Assembly (NCBI GenBank): GCA_963205115.1 | Contig: CAUJHV010000006.1 | Location: 1-64,000, forward strand | DNA: 64,000 nt | Origin: Pseudomonadota bacterium | GTDB taxonomy: Bacteria > Pseudomonadota > Gammaproteobacteria > Burkholderiales > Burkholderiaceae_C | Direction: 5' to 3' | Part shown: positions 14,935 to 24,836 of the stretch, piece by piece | Layout of the letters: each line of letters starts with the position of its first letter | Position numbering within the stretch: position 1 is the first letter of the stretch | The notes under the pieces: model-generated | The model's input: only the letters and a program-made list of their open reading frames with translations | What the model was told of the DNA's origin: nothing | Databases searched by the model: none | Translations under genes and position numbers: made by a program

Positions 14935-16464
14935 TCAAGCCTCCGGGGGAAGGGCAAGGGACCAGGTTTCTGAAAGGGTGCGTTCGCCGCTGCGCAGGAA
15001 CATCCGCATCTCGACGGGTGCGCGGGCGTCCAGGCGTTCGATATCCAGCGTGACGCGCCAGCCGCCGTTGGCGGCGTGCGGCTGCACGGTGGTGCTCATC
15101 ACGCGCACATTGGCATTGCCGCTGGCGATGGCGGCGACGGCGTCGGGGGCCAGGCCGGTCAGGGCAGGGCCTTCGAAATCGACATGGAACTGCAGGTGCT
15201 GCGGCGCCGCTGCGGTGGCGCGGTAGCCATGGCCGCGGCGGCTCTGCACGACCCAGGCGCCGGGCGGATCGGCCAGTGCAGCGCCGCCCACGTGCATGCG
15301 CCAGGCCCATTCGGCCGCCTGGCCGGGCGCGGGCAGCTGCGCGGGCACCCAGTAGGCGCCGATGTTGTCGTGCGTCTCCAGCGGCGCGCGGAACTGCAGC
15401 AGCTCCACGCGGCCTTCGCCCCAGTCGCCCAGCGGCTCGATCCAGGCGCTGGGGCGCTTCTCATAGCGCGCCTCCAGGTCTTCGTAGTGCGCAAACTGGC
15501 GGTCGCGCTGCATCAGGCCGAAGCCGCGCGGATCGCGCTGCGCAAACGAGGTGACAAAGACGCCCGGCGGGTTGACCAGCGGGCGCCACAGCCATTCGCC
15601 GTCGCTGCCGCGCAGCTGCAGGCCGTCGGAGTCGTGCACCTCGGGGCGGTAGTCGCCGGCGACCGGCTGGTTCTCGCCGAAGAGGAACATGCTGGTCAGC
15701 GGCGCGATGCCCAGCATGGCCACGGGTGCTCGCAGCGTGATGCGGGCGCGCACGTCGACGGTCGTGGCCTGGCCGGGACGCACGGTGAAGGCGTAGGCCC
15801 CGACCGCACGCGGGCTGTCCAGCAGCGCGTAGAAGCGGGCCTCTCGCGCGCCGGGCGCGGGGCGTTCCAGCCAGAAGCGCGTGAAGACCGGAAATTCCTC
15901 GCCCGTGGGGCCGCCGACGGTGTCGATGGCCAGCCCGCGTGCGGACAGCCCGTATTGCAGCCCCGCGCCCAGCGCGCGGAAGTAGCTGGCGCCCAGGAAG
16001 ACGATCAGCTCGTCGGAGACACCCGGCTGGTTCAGCGGAAAGTTCAGTCGCCAGCCGGCGGCACCCGCGGCCGGCACCAGGCCGTTGGCCGCGTCGTTGC
16101 GGAAGGCCTCGGACGGCACGCGGATGTCGCGCACCTGGCCATCGACGATTTCGTGCAGTTGCAGCTCGCGCGTCTGGCCACCGCCGCGGGCATAGAAGTG
16201 CACGCGGAAGTCCGAGCCGGCATCGCGCCACAGGGCGTGCTCGGCGCGGAAGCGGATGTTGCGGTAGTCGTCGTAGTTCAGCGCCGCCAGTTGCGCGTCC
16301 GCCGGCGCGGCCACGTACGGCTGCCGGGCTTGCAGGGCGGCCTCGCGCGCCACATCCTCGAAATCGAACGCCCAGGCCGCGGCCGAAACGACCGTCAGGG
16401 CGGCACACAGCAGGCGTTGAAGAAGTCGACGGGACAAGGCGCGTTCCGGCAGCGAATGCTGCAT
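14935..16464 (-). CDS. opgG: Periplasmic glucan biosynthesis protein OpgG/OpgD
   Basis: A 509-residue periplasmic protein required for osmoregulated periplasmic glucan synthesis. An N-terminal Sec-type signal (RRLLQRLLCAALTVVSAAAWA) is followed by the mature start FDFEDVAREAALQARQPY. Family landmarks include LNYDDYRNIRFR, GRPTGEEF-like VGGPTGEEFPVF, MLGIAPLTSMFLFGENQP and DRQFAHYEDLEARYEKRPSAWIEPLGDWGEG. No twin-arginine motif is evident, which favours OpgG over the Tat-exported OpgD. It is upstream of opgH and almost certainly co-transcribed. In enterobacteria the system responds to low osmolarity; no regulatory site is seen here. Confidence 0.93.
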   Translation of the reverse strand: MQHSLPERALSRRLLQRLLCAALTVVSAAAWAFDFEDVAREAALQARQPYVAAPADAQLAALNYDDYRNIRFRAEHALWRDAGSDFRVHFYARGGGQTRELQLHEIVDGQVRDIRVPSEAFRNDAANGLVPAAGAAGWRLNFPLNQPGVSDELIVFLGASYFRALGAGLQYGLSARGLAIDTVGGPTGEEFPVFTRFWLERPAPGAREARFYALLDSPRAVGAYAFTVRPGQATTVDVRARITLRAPVAMLGIAPLTSMFLFGENQPVAGDYRPEVHDSDGLQLRGSDGEWLWRPLVNPPGVFVTSFAQRDPRGFGLMQRDRQFAHYEDLEARYEKRPSAWIEPLGDWGEGRVELLQFRAPLETHDNIGAYWVPAQLPAPGQAAEWAWRMHVGGAALADPPGAWVVQSRRGHGYRATAAAPQHLQFHVDFEGPALTGLAPDAVAAIASGNANVRVMSTTVQPHAANGGWRVTLDIERLDARAPVEMRMFLRSGERTLSETWSLALPPEA

Positions 16465-16556
16465 TGCAACATGATTATCCGCAATGTGCTCGAACGCGAC
16501 AGCCGCGCCTGGCGTAGACAGGGCGCGGCGGTCGGTTTCAGGGCCTGCCGGCTACC

Positions 16557-17639
16557 ATGCGGCCGATGCAGGCACTCCAGGTCTTGGCAGGCGAACGGGC
16601 CCGGCAGCGGCTGCGCGAGCGCGGCTTGCGGCCGGAAGACGTGCGGGTCGTGCCCGCTGCGGCCGGCGGACCCAAGGGATTGATCCTGAATCCGCTGGAT
16701 CGGTTCCTCTTCGGGCATTGGCTGGCCGGTGACGGGCCTGCGGTGCACCTGATCGGTGCGTCGATCGGCGCCTGGCGCATGGCCAGCGCCTGCCTGCCGG
16801 ACGCCGATGCCGCGCTGGCCCAGATGGCCGACGACTACGTGGCGCAGCACTACGAACACGCGCCGGGCAAGGCGCCCACGGCGCGCCACGTCAGCGAGGT
16901 CTTCGGCCGCACGCTTCGCGATCGCCTGGGCGGACGCTCGGCGCAGGTGCTGGCCTCGCCGCGCATGCGGTTGCACGTCGTCACCAGCCGCGGCCGGCAC
17001 GTGCTGGGGCGCGAAGGCCGCTGGCGCACGCCGCTGGGTTATGCGGGGGCGTTCATCGCCAATGCCGCGCACCGCGGGGCGCTGGGCCTGTGGCTGGAGC
17101 GCGTGGTCTTCAGCGACCGGCGCGAGCCGCTGCCCTTCGGGCTGTCGGACTTCCGCAGCCGGCAGGTGGATCTGACGAGCGACAACCTGTCCACGGCGGT
17201 GCTGGCCAGCTGCTCGATCCCGTTCTGGCTCGATGCCGTGCACGACATCCCCGGCGCACCGCGCGGCGCCTACTGGGACGGCGGCATCACGGATTACCAC
17301 CTGCACCTGAACTACGCGGCCATGGACGAGGGCCTGGTGCTCTATCCGCACTTCGGCCCGCAGGTCGTGCCGGGCTGGCTGGACAAGGCCTGGAAGCGCC
17401 GCCACCGGGCATCCGCCTTCCTCGACAACGTGGTGGTGCTGGCGCCGCGCGCGGAGTGGATCAAGACGCTGCCCCACGGCAAGCTGCCGGACCGCGACGA
17501 CTTCAAGACCTACGGCGACGATCTGGCCGGACGCATGCGCGTGTGGCGCCAGGCCGTGGCCGAAAGCCAACGGCTGGCCGACGAGTTCATCAGTCTGGTG
17601 GAGGCTGATCGCCCGATCGACGCCCAGCCGCTCGTTTAG
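16557..17639 (+). CDS. Patatin-like phospholipase family protein
   Basis: A 360-residue putative acyl hydrolase with a Ser-Asp dyad. The nucleophile elbow is GASIGAWR (S69) and the oxyanion loop AAGGPKGL lies at ~35-42. The acid residue is D241 in YWDGGITDY. No signal peptide is visible, so a cytoplasmic or membrane-associated location is likely. The start ATG at 16557 is followed by another at 16566; both give the same fold. The gene is divergent from opgG. Its TAG stop overlaps the putative -10 element of the thrS leader. The lipid substrate is unknown. Confidence 0.85.
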   Translation: MRPMQALQVLAGERARQRLRERGLRPEDVRVVPAAAGGPKGLILNPLDRFLFGHWLAGDGPAVHLIGASIGAWRMASACLPDADAALAQMADDYVAQHYEHAPGKAPTARHVSEVFGRTLRDRLGGRSAQVLASPRMRLHVVTSRGRHVLGREGRWRTPLGYAGAFIANAAHRGALGLWLERVVFSDRREPLPFGLSDFRSRQVDLTSDNLSTAVLASCSIPFWLDAVHDIPGAPRGAYWDGGITDYHLHLNYAAMDEGLVLYPHFGPQVVPGWLDKAWKRRHRASAFLDNVVVLAPRAEWIKTLPHGKLPDRDDFKTYGDDLAGRMRVWRQAVAESQRLADEFISLVEADRPIDAQPLV

Positions 17640-17642
17640 AAT
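17637..17642 (+). promoter_or_regulatory. Candidate -10 element for the thrS leader
   Basis: TAGAAT sits 42 bases before the leader peptide start and shares its first three bases with the TAG stop of the patatin gene. The -35 region 17 bases upstream is poor, so this is a weak call that rests mainly on location. Confidence 0.3.
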
Positions 17643-17683
17643 CGAGGTTTTCCACCCACAAGAGCGGGAAAGGCACCTTGGTT

Positions 17684-17722
17684 ATGACACCGCGAACTAC
17701 GAGCTTCGTCACCCGACGTTGA
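17684..17722 (+). CDS. Threonine-rich leader peptide before thrS (MTPRTTSFVTRR)
   Basis: A 12-codon reading frame, ATG to TGA, encodes MTPRTTSFVTRR: four Thr in twelve residues, written with four different codons (ACA, ACT, ACG, ACC). The purine-rich GGGAAAGG at 17666-17673 lies ten bases upstream and could serve as a ribosome site. The frame is followed 41 bases later by a perfect 11-bp hairpin and then thrS. A short peptide rich in the cognate amino acid ahead of a tRNA synthetase is the classic layout of ribosome-mediated attenuation. E. coli thrS itself uses a different, translational operator. Function here is inferred. Confidence 0.55.
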   Translation: MTPRTTSFVTRR

Positions 17723-17763
17723 GCCGGCCGCGCAGTCACGCCTGTCCTTTTTCCTGTTCCTGA

Positions 17764-17792
17764 ACAAAGCGCGGCTGACCCCCGCGCTTTGT
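17764..17792 (+). promoter_or_regulatory. thrS leader hairpin, possible attenuator
   Basis: A perfect 11-bp inverted repeat (ACAAAGCGCGG, loop CTGACCC, CCGCGCTTTGT) lies 73 bases before thrS. Only a weak pyrimidine-rich stretch (TTTGTCGCTTCT) covers and follows its 3' arm, so it is either a poor intrinsic terminator or a structure controlling translation. It is downstream of the Thr-rich leader frame. Confidence 0.5.
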
Positions 17793-17865
17793 CGCTTCTG
17801 GGGCCCTGGATCGCACATGCGCGCCCGCCCCGACATGCCGCCTGGCGGCTGATGGAGAAACACCC

Positions 17866-19773
17866 ATGATCACGATCACGCTTCCCGATGGTTCGAAACG
17901 CGAATTCCCGGCCGCACTGACGGTGGCCGACGTCGCCGCGTCTATCGGACCCGGCCTGGCCAAGTCGGCGCTGGCCGGCAAGGTCGACGGCAAGCTCGTC
18001 GACACGAGCCACACGATCGCCGCCGATGCGGCGCTGGCCATCGTCACGGACAAGGACGCCGACGGCCTGGAACTCATTCGCCACTCCACGGCGCACCTGC
18101 TGGCCTATGCGGTCAAGGAGCTGTTCCCGGAGGCGCAGGTGACGATCGGCCCGGTCATCGAAAACGGCTTCTTCTACGACTTCTCGTACAAGCGCCCCTT
18201 CACGCCCGATGACCTCGCGGCCATCGAGCAGCGCATGGGCGAGCTCGCGAAGAAGGACGAGAAGGTGCTGCGCCGCGTGCTGCCGCGCGACGAGGCCGTG
18301 GCCTATTTCAAGGGCCTGGGCGAGCACTACAAGGCCGAGATCATCGGCTCGATCCCCAGCAACGAGGACGTCTCGCTGTACCGCGAAGGCGCCTTCGAAG
18401 ACCTGTGCCGCGGCCCGCACGTGCCCAGCACGGGCAAGCTCAGGCACTTCAAGCTGATGAAGGTGGCCGGCGCCTACTGGCGTGGCGACCACCGCAACGA
18501 GATGCTCCAGCGCATCTACGGCACGGCCTGGGCGACGAAGGACGACCTGCAGAAGTACCTCACGATGCTGGAGGAAGCCGAGAAGCGCGACCACCGCAAG
18601 CTCGGCCGTGAACTGGACCTGTTCCACCTGGACGAACACAGCCCCGGCACGGTCTTCTGGCACCCTAAGGGCTGGACGGTGTGGCAGCAGGTCGAGCAGT
18701 ACATGCGCCACGTCTACCAGGACAACGGCTACCAGGAGGTCAAGGGCCCGCAGATCCTGGACCAGAGCCTGTGGGAAGCCACGGGCCACTGGGACAAGTA
18801 CCGCGACAACATGTTCACGACGGAATCGGAAAAGCGCCACTACGCGCTCAAGCCGATGAACTGCCCCGGCCACATCCTGATCTTCAAGCAGGGCATCAAG
18901 AGCTACCGCGACCTGCCGCTGCGCTACGGTGAATTCGGCAACTGCCACCGCAACGAGCCGACGGGCGGCCTGCACGGCATCATGCGGGTGCGCGGCTTCA
19001 TTCAGGACGACGGCCACATCTTCTGCACGGAAGACATGATCCTGCCCGAGTGCGTGGCCTACACGGCGCTGCTGCAGCAGGTCTACAAGGACTTCGGTTT
19101 CACGGACATCCTCTACAAGGTGGCCACGCGGCCGGACGCGCGCATCGGCTCCGACGAGATCTGGGACAAGGCCGAACACGCGCTGATGGAAAGCCTGCGC
19201 GCCTCGGGCGTCGACTTCGTGATCGCCCCGGGCGACGGTGCCTTCTATGGCCCGAAGATCGAATACACGCTGAAAGACGCGCTGGGCCGCCAGTGGCAGT
19301 GCGGCACGATGCAGGTCGATTTTTCGATGGCGCAGCGCCTGGACGCCGAGTATGTGGCCGAAGACGGCAGCCGCAAGCACCCCGTGATGCTGCACCGCGC
19401 GATCGTCGGCAGCCTCGAGCGTTTCATCGGCATCCTGATCGAACAGCACGCCGGCGCGCTGCCCGCCTGGCTGGCGCCGGTGCAGGTCGTGGTGGCCTCG
19501 ATCACCGATTCCCAGGCCGATTACGCCCGGGAAGTGGCGAAATCGCTGCAAAAACAAGGAGTTAGATCAACTCTGGATTTGCGCAACGAGAAAATCAACT
19601 ATAAAATCCGCGAGCATTCCATGCAAAAGGTCCCGTACATCCTCGTCGTGGGCGACAAGGAGAAGGCAAATGGGTCCGTTGCTGTGCGCGCCCGCGGAAA
19701 CCGGGATCTCGGCGTGATGGCCGCGGCAGAGTTTGGCAACAGACTCGCCGCCGACATCGCTGCCAAGACCTGA
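17866..19773 (+). CDS. thrS: Threonyl-tRNA synthetase
   Basis: A 635-residue class II aminoacyl-tRNA synthetase charging tRNA-Thr. The N-terminal TGS domain (~1-60, [12 protein letters not shown]), the editing domain ([34 protein letters not shown]), the catalytic core with zinc-ligand Cys in [14 protein letters not shown], motif 2 ([25 protein letters not shown]) and the C-terminal anticodon-binding domain (~535-635) are all present. The length is normal. It heads the translation cluster thrS-infC-rpmI-rplT-pheST-ihfA. A 226-base leader with a Thr-rich peptide and a strong hairpin separates it from the patatin gene. Confidence 0.98.
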   Translation: MITITLPDGSKREFPAALTVADVAASIGPGLAKSALAGKVDGKLVDTSHTIAADAALAIVTDKDADGLELIRHSTAHLLAYAVKELFPEAQVTIGPVIENGFFYDFSYKRPFTPDDLAAIEQRMGELAKKDEKVLRRVLPRDEAVAYFKGLGEHYKAEIIGSIPSNEDVSLYREGAFEDLCRGPHVPSTGKLRHFKLMKVAGAYWRGDHRNEMLQRIYGTAWATKDDLQKYLTMLEEAEKRDHRKLGRELDLFHLDEHSPGTVFWHPKGWTVWQQVEQYMRHVYQDNGYQEVKGPQILDQSLWEATGHWDKYRDNMFTTESEKRHYALKPMNCPGHILIFKQGIKSYRDLPLRYGEFGNCHRNEPTGGLHGIMRVRGFIQDDGHIFCTEDMILPECVAYTALLQQVYKDFGFTDILYKVATRPDARIGSDEIWDKAEHALMESLRASGVDFVIAPGDGAFYGPKIEYTLKDALGRQWQCGTMQVDFSMAQRLDAEYVAEDGSRKHPVMLHRAIVGSLERFIGILIEQHAGALPAWLAPVQVVVASITDSQADYAREVAKSLQKQGVRSTLDLRNEKINYKIREHSMQKVPYILVVGDKEKANGSVAVRARGNRDLGVMAAAEFGNRLAADIAAKT

Positions 19774-19848
19774 CAGGTTTTTGGCAGGCGCGCTTTTGTC
19801 GTGTGTCGCGGTCCGGTTTGCCTTCGGGCCGCAAGAGGGGTTTGAACC

Positions 19849-20400
19849 ATCGCTACCTTCATGGACCGTCGCGTTCCCAATGCGGAGCGCAAACACAGGC
19901 TGAACCGCGAGATCATGGCGCCGCAAGTGCGCCTGAACGGGGTCGAGAACGAACCGCTGGGCATCGTTCCCACGCTGGAAGCACTGCGAATGGCAGGCGA
20001 TCTCGATGTCGATCTTGTCGAAATCGCAGCCACGGCGGATCCGCCGGTGTGCCGGTTGATGGACTACGGCAAGTTCAAGTACCAGGAGCAGAAGAAGGCG
20101 GCGGAAGCCAAATCGAAGCAGAAGGTCATCGAGATCAAGGAAGTCAAGTTCCGTCCGGGCACGGATGAAGGCGACTACAACATCAAGATGCGCAACCTGC
20201 GGCGGTTCATTTCGGAAGACGGCGACAAGGGCAAGGTCACGCTGCGCTTCCGGGGCCGCGAGATCACCCACCAGGACATCGGCATGCGGCTGCTCGAGCG
20301 CATCCGCGACGAGCTGGCGGATGTCTCGGTGGTCGAGAACATGCCCAAGCTCGAAGGCCGCCAGATGATCATGGTGCTGGCGCCCAAGAGGAAGTCGTAG
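19849..20400 (+). CDS. infC: Translation initiation factor IF-3 (non-canonical ATC start)
   Basis: A 183-residue IF-3, which prevents premature subunit joining and checks the start codon. The N-domain ([22 protein letters not shown]), lysine-rich linker ([18 protein letters not shown]) and C-domain ([23 protein letters not shown]) are intact. I place the start at ATC (19849): a Shine-Dalgarno-like AAGAGGGG at 19833-19840 lies eight bases before it, whereas the first ATG (19861) would be 20 bases away. This gives [15 protein letters not shown]. coli infC uses AUU and IF-3 represses its own mRNA by discriminating against that codon; the same autoregulation is inferred here. Confidence 0.93.
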   Translation: MATFMDRRVPNAERKHRLNREIMAPQVRLNGVENEPLGIVPTLEALRMAGDLDVDLVEIAATADPPVCRLMDYGKFKYQEQKKAAEAKSKQKVIEIKEVKFRPGTDEGDYNIKMRNLRRFISEDGDKGKVTLRFRGREITHQDIGMRLLERIRDELADVSVVENMPKLEGRQMIMVLAPKRKS

Positions 20401-20579
20401 CAAGACATTCGGGATTTCGGCCGCCGGGTCTGGTCACCCGGCGATCGAAGTAGAGCCGACGCGTCGCAAGGTTCGGGCTGATGAAGCCGGCACCGCGCGA
20501 TGCAACGGCCAGAAGCCGTTGTGGGCCATCAAGTACCGCATCCAGCGGTCGCCTGCAAGGGTGCAATAAAGGAGCTTTC
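20401..20579 (+). promoter_or_regulatory. infC-rpmI intergenic leader with hairpin at 20423-20442
   Basis: This 179-base gap inside an otherwise tight ribosomal-protein operon contains a clear hairpin (GCCGGGT, six-base loop CTGGTC, ACCCGGC) and a strong ribosome site AAAGGAG just before rpmI. In E. coli, L20 binds a structured RNA upstream of rpmI and represses translation. A similar role is a reasonable guess, but I could not match the fold to the known L20 leader. Confidence 0.35.
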
Positions 20580-20783
20580 ATGCCCAAGATGAAGACCAAG
20601 AGCAGCGCCAAGAAGCGCTTTCGTGTTCGCCCGGGTGGCACCGTCAAGCGCGGTCAGGCGTACAAGCGCCACATCCTGACGAAGAAGACCACGAAGAACA
20701 AGCGCCACCTGCGTGGACCGGCGAACGTGCACGAGACCAACATGGGGCACATCGCTGCGATGCTGCCCTTTGCTGGCCTGTGA
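20580..20783 (+). CDS. rpmI: 50S ribosomal protein bL35
   Basis: A 67-residue basic ribosomal protein with the family opening [20 protein letters not shown] and the ending [14 protein letters not shown]. The ATG at 20580 is preceded by AAAGGAG at seven bases' spacing. Upstream in-frame codons exist but add a non-ribosomal-protein sequence and are rejected. It lies between infC and rplT, as in most bacteria. Confidence 0.98.
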   Translation: MPKMKTKSSAKKRFRVRPGGTVKRGQAYKRHILTKKTTKNKRHLRGPANVHETNMGHIAAMLPFAGL

Positions 20784-20812
20784 TCCACCACCACTGAACA
20801 AGGAGCACACAC

Positions 20813-21169
20813 ATGCCTCGCGTCAAACGTGGTGTCACCGCACACGCCCGTCACAAGAAGATCCTGAAGCTCGCCAAGGGATTCCGCGGCCGTCGCAAGA
20901 ACGTCTTCCGCATCGCCAAGCAGGCGGTGATGAAGGCCGGGCAATATGCCTACCGCGACCGCCGTACCCGCAAGCGTGTCTTCCGCCAGCTGTGGATCGC
21001 CCGTATCAACGCGGCTTCGCGTGAACTGGGTGTCACCTACAGCAAGTTCATGGCCGGCCTGAAGAAGGCGCAGATCGACCTGGACCGCAAGGTCCTGGCC
21101 GACATGGCCGTCAACGACCCGGCGGCCTTTGGCAGCATCGTTGCCAAGGTGAAGGCCCAGTTGAGCTGA
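20813..21169 (+). CDS. rplT: 50S ribosomal protein bL20
   Basis: A 118-residue ribosomal protein needed for early 50S assembly, with the typical [20 protein letters not shown] start, the long basic helix ([24 protein letters not shown]) and the globular C-terminus. An AAGGAG ribosome site precedes the ATG. In model species L20 is the autoregulator of rpmI-rplT. A strong intrinsic terminator follows 57 bases after the stop. Confidence 0.98.
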   Translation: MPRVKRGVTAHARHKKILKLAKGFRGRRKNVFRIAKQAVMKAGQYAYRDRRTRKRVFRQLWIARINAASRELGVTYSKFMAGLKKAQIDLDRKVLADMAVNDPAAFGSIVAKVKAQLS

Positions 21170-21225
21170 TTCCGGCACGGCACGCCGCCGCCTTTCGGGG
21201 CTGCGGTGGGTCGTGTGTCAGACCC

Positions 21226-21258
21226 GAGGCTGTCACCTGGTGGCGGCCTCTTTTTTTT
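21226..21258 (+). terminator. Intrinsic terminator/attenuator between rplT and pheS
   Basis: An 11-bp stem (GAGGCTGTCAC, loop CTG, GTGGCGGCCTC, with two G-U wobbles) at 21226-21250 is followed immediately by eight T (21251-21258). Two smaller hairpins sit just upstream (about 21186-21207, and GGGTC/GACCC at 21208-21225). The T-tract ends only 5-11 bases before the pheS start codon, so transcription of pheST must either read through it or be regulated by it. It is the best rho-independent signal in the window. Confidence 0.8.
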
Positions 21259-21269
21259 CTGCGATGGCG

Positions 21270-22322
21270 ATGAGCGATCTCGACACCCTTCTGAACGACG
21301 CGCAGGCGGCTTTCGACGCCGCGCCGAATGCCGCCGAACTCGAAAACGCCAAGGCGCGTTTCCTGGGCAAGGCCGGCCGCGTGACCGAACTGCTCAAGGG
21401 CCTGGCCCAGGCCAGCGTCGAGGAGAAGAAGACCCGCGGCGCACAGATCAACCAGCTCAAGGGCCGCATCGAAGCCGCACTGAATGCGCGCCGCGACGCG
21501 CTGGCGCAGGCTGAACTCGACGTCCAGCTCAAGGCCCAGGCCCTGGACGTGACGCTGCCCGGCCGCCAGCGCGGCAAGGGCGGTCTGCACCCCGTGAGCC
21601 GCGCGATCGAGCGCATCGAAGCGATCTTCGGATCGATGGGTTTCGACGTCGCCGAAGGCCCCGAGATCGAAACCGACTGGATGAGTTTCACCGCGCTGAA
21701 CAACCCGGAAAACCACCCGGCGCGTTCGATGCAGGACACGTTCTACGTCGACATGAAAGATGCGCAAGGCCGCTGGCTCAACCTGCGCCCGCACACCAGC
21801 CCGATGCAGGTGCGCTACGCCCGCGCACACGCCCAGCGCCACGCGAGCGACGCCGCCGGCACCACGATGCCCGAGATCCGCGTCATCGCGCCCGGCCGCA
21901 CCTACCGCGTGGACAGCGACGCCACGCATTCGCCGATGTTCCACCAGTGCGAAGGCCTGTGGATCGGCGAGCACATCAGCTTCAAGGATCTGAAGGTCGT
22001 CTTCACCGACTTCCTGCGCCGTTTCTTCGAGGACGACGACATCCAGACGCGGTTCCGGCCGAGCTATTTCCCGTTCACGGAGCCCAGCGCCGAAATCGAC
22101 ATGATGTTCGGCCACGGCCCGCTGAAGGGCCGCTGGCTCGAACTGGCCGGCTCCGGCCAGGTGCACCCCAACGTCGTGCGCAACTACGGCCTGGACCCCG
22201 AGCGCCACATCGGCTTCGCCTTCGGCATGGGGCCGGACCGCCTGGCCATGCTGCGCTACGGTGTGAACGATCTGCGCCTGTTCTTCGAGGGCGACCTGCG
22301 CTTTCTGTCGCAGTTCCGCTGA
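21270..22322 (+). CDS. pheS: Phenylalanyl-tRNA synthetase alpha subunit
   Basis: A 350-residue catalytic subunit of the (alpha-beta)2 class II synthetase that charges tRNA-Phe. The N-terminal coiled coil (~1-85), motif 1 region ([31 protein letters not shown]), motif 2 ([26 protein letters not shown]) and motif 3 ([21 protein letters not shown]) are clear. The start is ATG at 21270 (MSDLDTLL) or 21264. Neither has a Shine-Dalgarno; the usual position is occupied by the T8 tract of a terminator. It is followed by pheT 56 bases downstream. Confidence 0.97.
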   Translation: MSDLDTLLNDAQAAFDAAPNAAELENAKARFLGKAGRVTELLKGLAQASVEEKKTRGAQINQLKGRIEAALNARRDALAQAELDVQLKAQALDVTLPGRQRGKGGLHPVSRAIERIEAIFGSMGFDVAEGPEIETDWMSFTALNNPENHPARSMQDTFYVDMKDAQGRWLNLRPHTSPMQVRYARAHAQRHASDAAGTTMPEIRVIAPGRTYRVDSDATHSPMFHQCEGLWIGEHISFKDLKVVFTDFLRRFFEDDDIQTRFRPSYFPFTEPSAEIDMMFGHGPLKGRWLELAGSGQVHPNVVRNYGLDPERHIGFAFGMGPDRLAMLRYGVNDLRLFFEGDLRFLSQFR

Positions 22323-22378
22323 GGCCCTCGTCGCCTCCCGTCCGCGAAAACAGCTAACCGTCGACCTGAGTCCCGATC

Positions 22379-24802
22379 ATGCAATTCCCCGAGTCGTGGT
22401 TGCGCGAGTTCTGCAACCCCCCGCTGTCCACCCAGGAACTGTCCGAACTGCTGACGATGTCCGGCATGGAGGTCGAAGAGCTGCGCCCGGTGGCGCCGCC
22501 TTTTGCCCGTATCGTCGTGGCCGAGATCGTCGAGGCCGTGCAGCACCCCAACGCCGACAAGCTGCGCGTGTGCAAGGTCAACGCGGGCCAGCATGCGCCC
22601 GAGGGCCTGCTGCAGATCGTCTGCGGCGCGCCCAATGCGCGGGCGGGCATCCGCGTGCCGCTGGCGCTGGTGGGCGCGAAACTGCCGCCCGGACCCGACG
22701 GCAAGCCCTTCGAGATCGGTGTGGGCAAGCTGCGCGGCGTCGAGAGCTTCGGCATGCTGTGCTCGGCGCGCGAGCTGCAGCTCTCCGACGACCACGGCGG
22801 CCTGCTGGAGCTGGATGCCGACGCGCCGATCGGCGTCGATGTGCGTGAGGTGCTGAAGCTCGACGACACGATCTTCACGCTCAAGCTCACGCCCAACCTG
22901 GGCCACACGCTGAGCGTCTACGGCATCGCGCGCGAGGTCTCCGCACTGACGGGCGCGCCGCTGAAGACGCCCGCGATTCCCGCCGTGACACCCACGCACG
23001 ACCAGCGGCTGCCGGTGCAGGTGCTGGCCAGCGACCTGTGCGGCCGCTTCTCCGGGCGCATCGTGCGTGGCGTGAATACGCGTGCGAAGACGCCGACGTG
23101 GATGGTCGACCGTCTGGCGCGCTGCGGCCAGCGCCCGGTCACCGCGCTGGTGGACATCTCCAACTACGTGATGTTCGAGTACGGCCGGCCGTCGCACATC
23201 TTCGACCTGGACAAGATCCACGACCAGCTGGTCGTGCGCTGGGGAAAGAAGGGCGAGACGCTCAAACTGCTGAACGGCAACACCATCGAGGTCGACGAGG
23301 CCGTGGGCGTGATCGCCGACAGCCAGGCCGTCGAATCGCTGGCCGGCATCATGGGCGGTGACGCCACGGCGGTCAGCGACGACACGCGCAACGTCTACGT
23401 CGAGGCCGCGTTCTGGTGGCCCGAGGCCGTGGCGGGGCGTTCGCGCCGCTTCAATTTCTCGACCGATGCGGGCCACCGTTTCGAGCGCGGGGTCGATCCG
23501 GCGCTGACGGTCGAACACATCGAGCACATCACCGCGCTGATCCAGCAGATCTGCGGCGGCGAAGCCGGCCCGATGGACGACCAGACCCTGAGCCTGCCGC
23601 AGCGCCAGCCGGTCACGCTGCGCGTGGCGCGCGCCTCGAAGGTGCTGGGTCTGCCGGTGACACAGGCGCAGTGCGGCGATGTCTTCCGCCGTTTGGGCCT
23701 GCCCTTCAGCGAAGGCAATGGCGTCATCACCGTGACGCCGCCGAGCTGGCGCTTCGATCTGACCATCGAAGAAGACCTGATCGAAGAGGTCATCCGCGTC
23801 GTCGGCCTGCACCAGCTGCCAGCCACGCCGCCGCACGCGCCGGTGACGGCGCAGCCGCGCCGCGAGGGCCGCGCCAGCGCCTGGGCCGTGCGCCACGCGC
23901 TGGCCGCGCTGGGCTACCAGGAAACGATCAATTTCAGCTTTGTCGAAGAGCGCAGCGAGCACGAGCTGGCCGGCAACCCTGATCCCATCCGCGTGCTCAA
24001 TCCGATTGCCGCGCCGCTGGCCGTGATGCGCTCGTCGCTGGTGGGCAGCCTGGTGGGCGTGCTGAAGACCAATCTGGCGCGCCGTGCGCAGCGCGTGCGG
24101 GCTTTCGAGCTGGGACGTGTCTTCCGCCGCGACGCCAGCGTCGTCGACAGCCTGTCCACGGTGGCCGGCGTGGCCCAGCCGATGCGCGTGGCGGCGCTGG
24201 CCTACGGGCCGGTGGACGGCCTGCAGTGGGGCGAGCAGGAACGTGCGGTGGACTTCTTCGACGCCAAGGGCGATGTCGAGGCGCTGCTGGCGCCGCGCGT
24301 GGCCACCTTCGTGCCCGATGTGCACCCGGCCTTGCACCCGGGCCGCTGCGCGCGGGTGGAAGTCGACGGCCGCGTGCTGGGCCACGTGGGCGAGCTGCAC
24401 CCGAAATGGCGCCAGGCCTATGAGCTGCCGCACGCGCCCGTGGTGTTCGAACTCGATCTGGACGGCGTGCTGGACCGTCCGCTGCCGCAGTTCAAGGCCT
24501 TGCCGCGCCAGCAGGCCGCGCTGCGCGACGTGGCGCTGGTGGTCGGGGCATCGGTCGGGCATGACGCGTTGCTGGCGGCCCTGAAAGCCGATTCCCAGGG
24601 CATCGTTCGGGGTGCGACACTGTTCGACATCTATACGCCTGCCATGCCGGCGGCCGGCTTCACGGCCGGTGAACGCAGCCTGGCCATCCGCCTGGAGCTG
24701 CTGGACGACGAGGCCACGCTGACCGACGAGCGCATCGAGGCGGCCGTGGCCGCCGCCGTGCAGCGTGCAACGGCGGCATGCGGCGCACGCCTGCGGGCCT
24801 GA
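22379..24802 (+). CDS. pheT: Phenylalanyl-tRNA synthetase beta subunit
   Basis: A 807-residue partner of PheS. In order: N-terminal tRNA-binding (EMAP-like) domain (~38-150, [21 protein letters not shown]), B3/B4 editing domain (~210-390, with [18 protein letters not shown]), B5 domain (~400-475), the pseudo-catalytic core and a C-terminal ferredoxin-fold anticodon-binding domain (~710-807, [15 protein letters not shown]). The length is normal. It is co-transcribed with pheS and ihfA. Confidence 0.97.
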   Translation: MQFPESWLREFCNPPLSTQELSELLTMSGMEVEELRPVAPPFARIVVAEIVEAVQHPNADKLRVCKVNAGQHAPEGLLQIVCGAPNARAGIRVPLALVGAKLPPGPDGKPFEIGVGKLRGVESFGMLCSARELQLSDDHGGLLELDADAPIGVDVREVLKLDDTIFTLKLTPNLGHTLSVYGIAREVSALTGAPLKTPAIPAVTPTHDQRLPVQVLASDLCGRFSGRIVRGVNTRAKTPTWMVDRLARCGQRPVTALVDISNYVMFEYGRPSHIFDLDKIHDQLVVRWGKKGETLKLLNGNTIEVDEAVGVIADSQAVESLAGIMGGDATAVSDDTRNVYVEAAFWWPEAVAGRSRRFNFSTDAGHRFERGVDPALTVEHIEHITALIQQICGGEAGPMDDQTLSLPQRQPVTLRVARASKVLGLPVTQAQCGDVFRRLGLPFSEGNGVITVTPPSWRFDLTIEEDLIEEVIRVVGLHQLPATPPHAPVTAQPRREGRASAWAVRHALAALGYQETINFSFVEERSEHELAGNPDPIRVLNPIAAPLAVMRSSLVGSLVGVLKTNLARRAQRVRAFELGRVFRRDASVVDSLSTVAGVAQPMRVAALAYGPVDGLQWGEQERAVDFFDAKGDVEALLAPRVATFVPDVHPALHPGRCARVEVDGRVLGHVGELHPKWRQAYELPHAPVVFELDLDGVLDRPLPQFKALPRQQAALRDVALVVGASVGHDALLAALKADSQGIVRGATLFDIYTPAMPAAGFTAGERSLAIRLELLDDEATLTDERIEAAVAAAVQRATAACGARLRA

Positions 24803-24836
24803 ACGGGCAACGCGGGCACAGAGGAGGGAGCGACAC

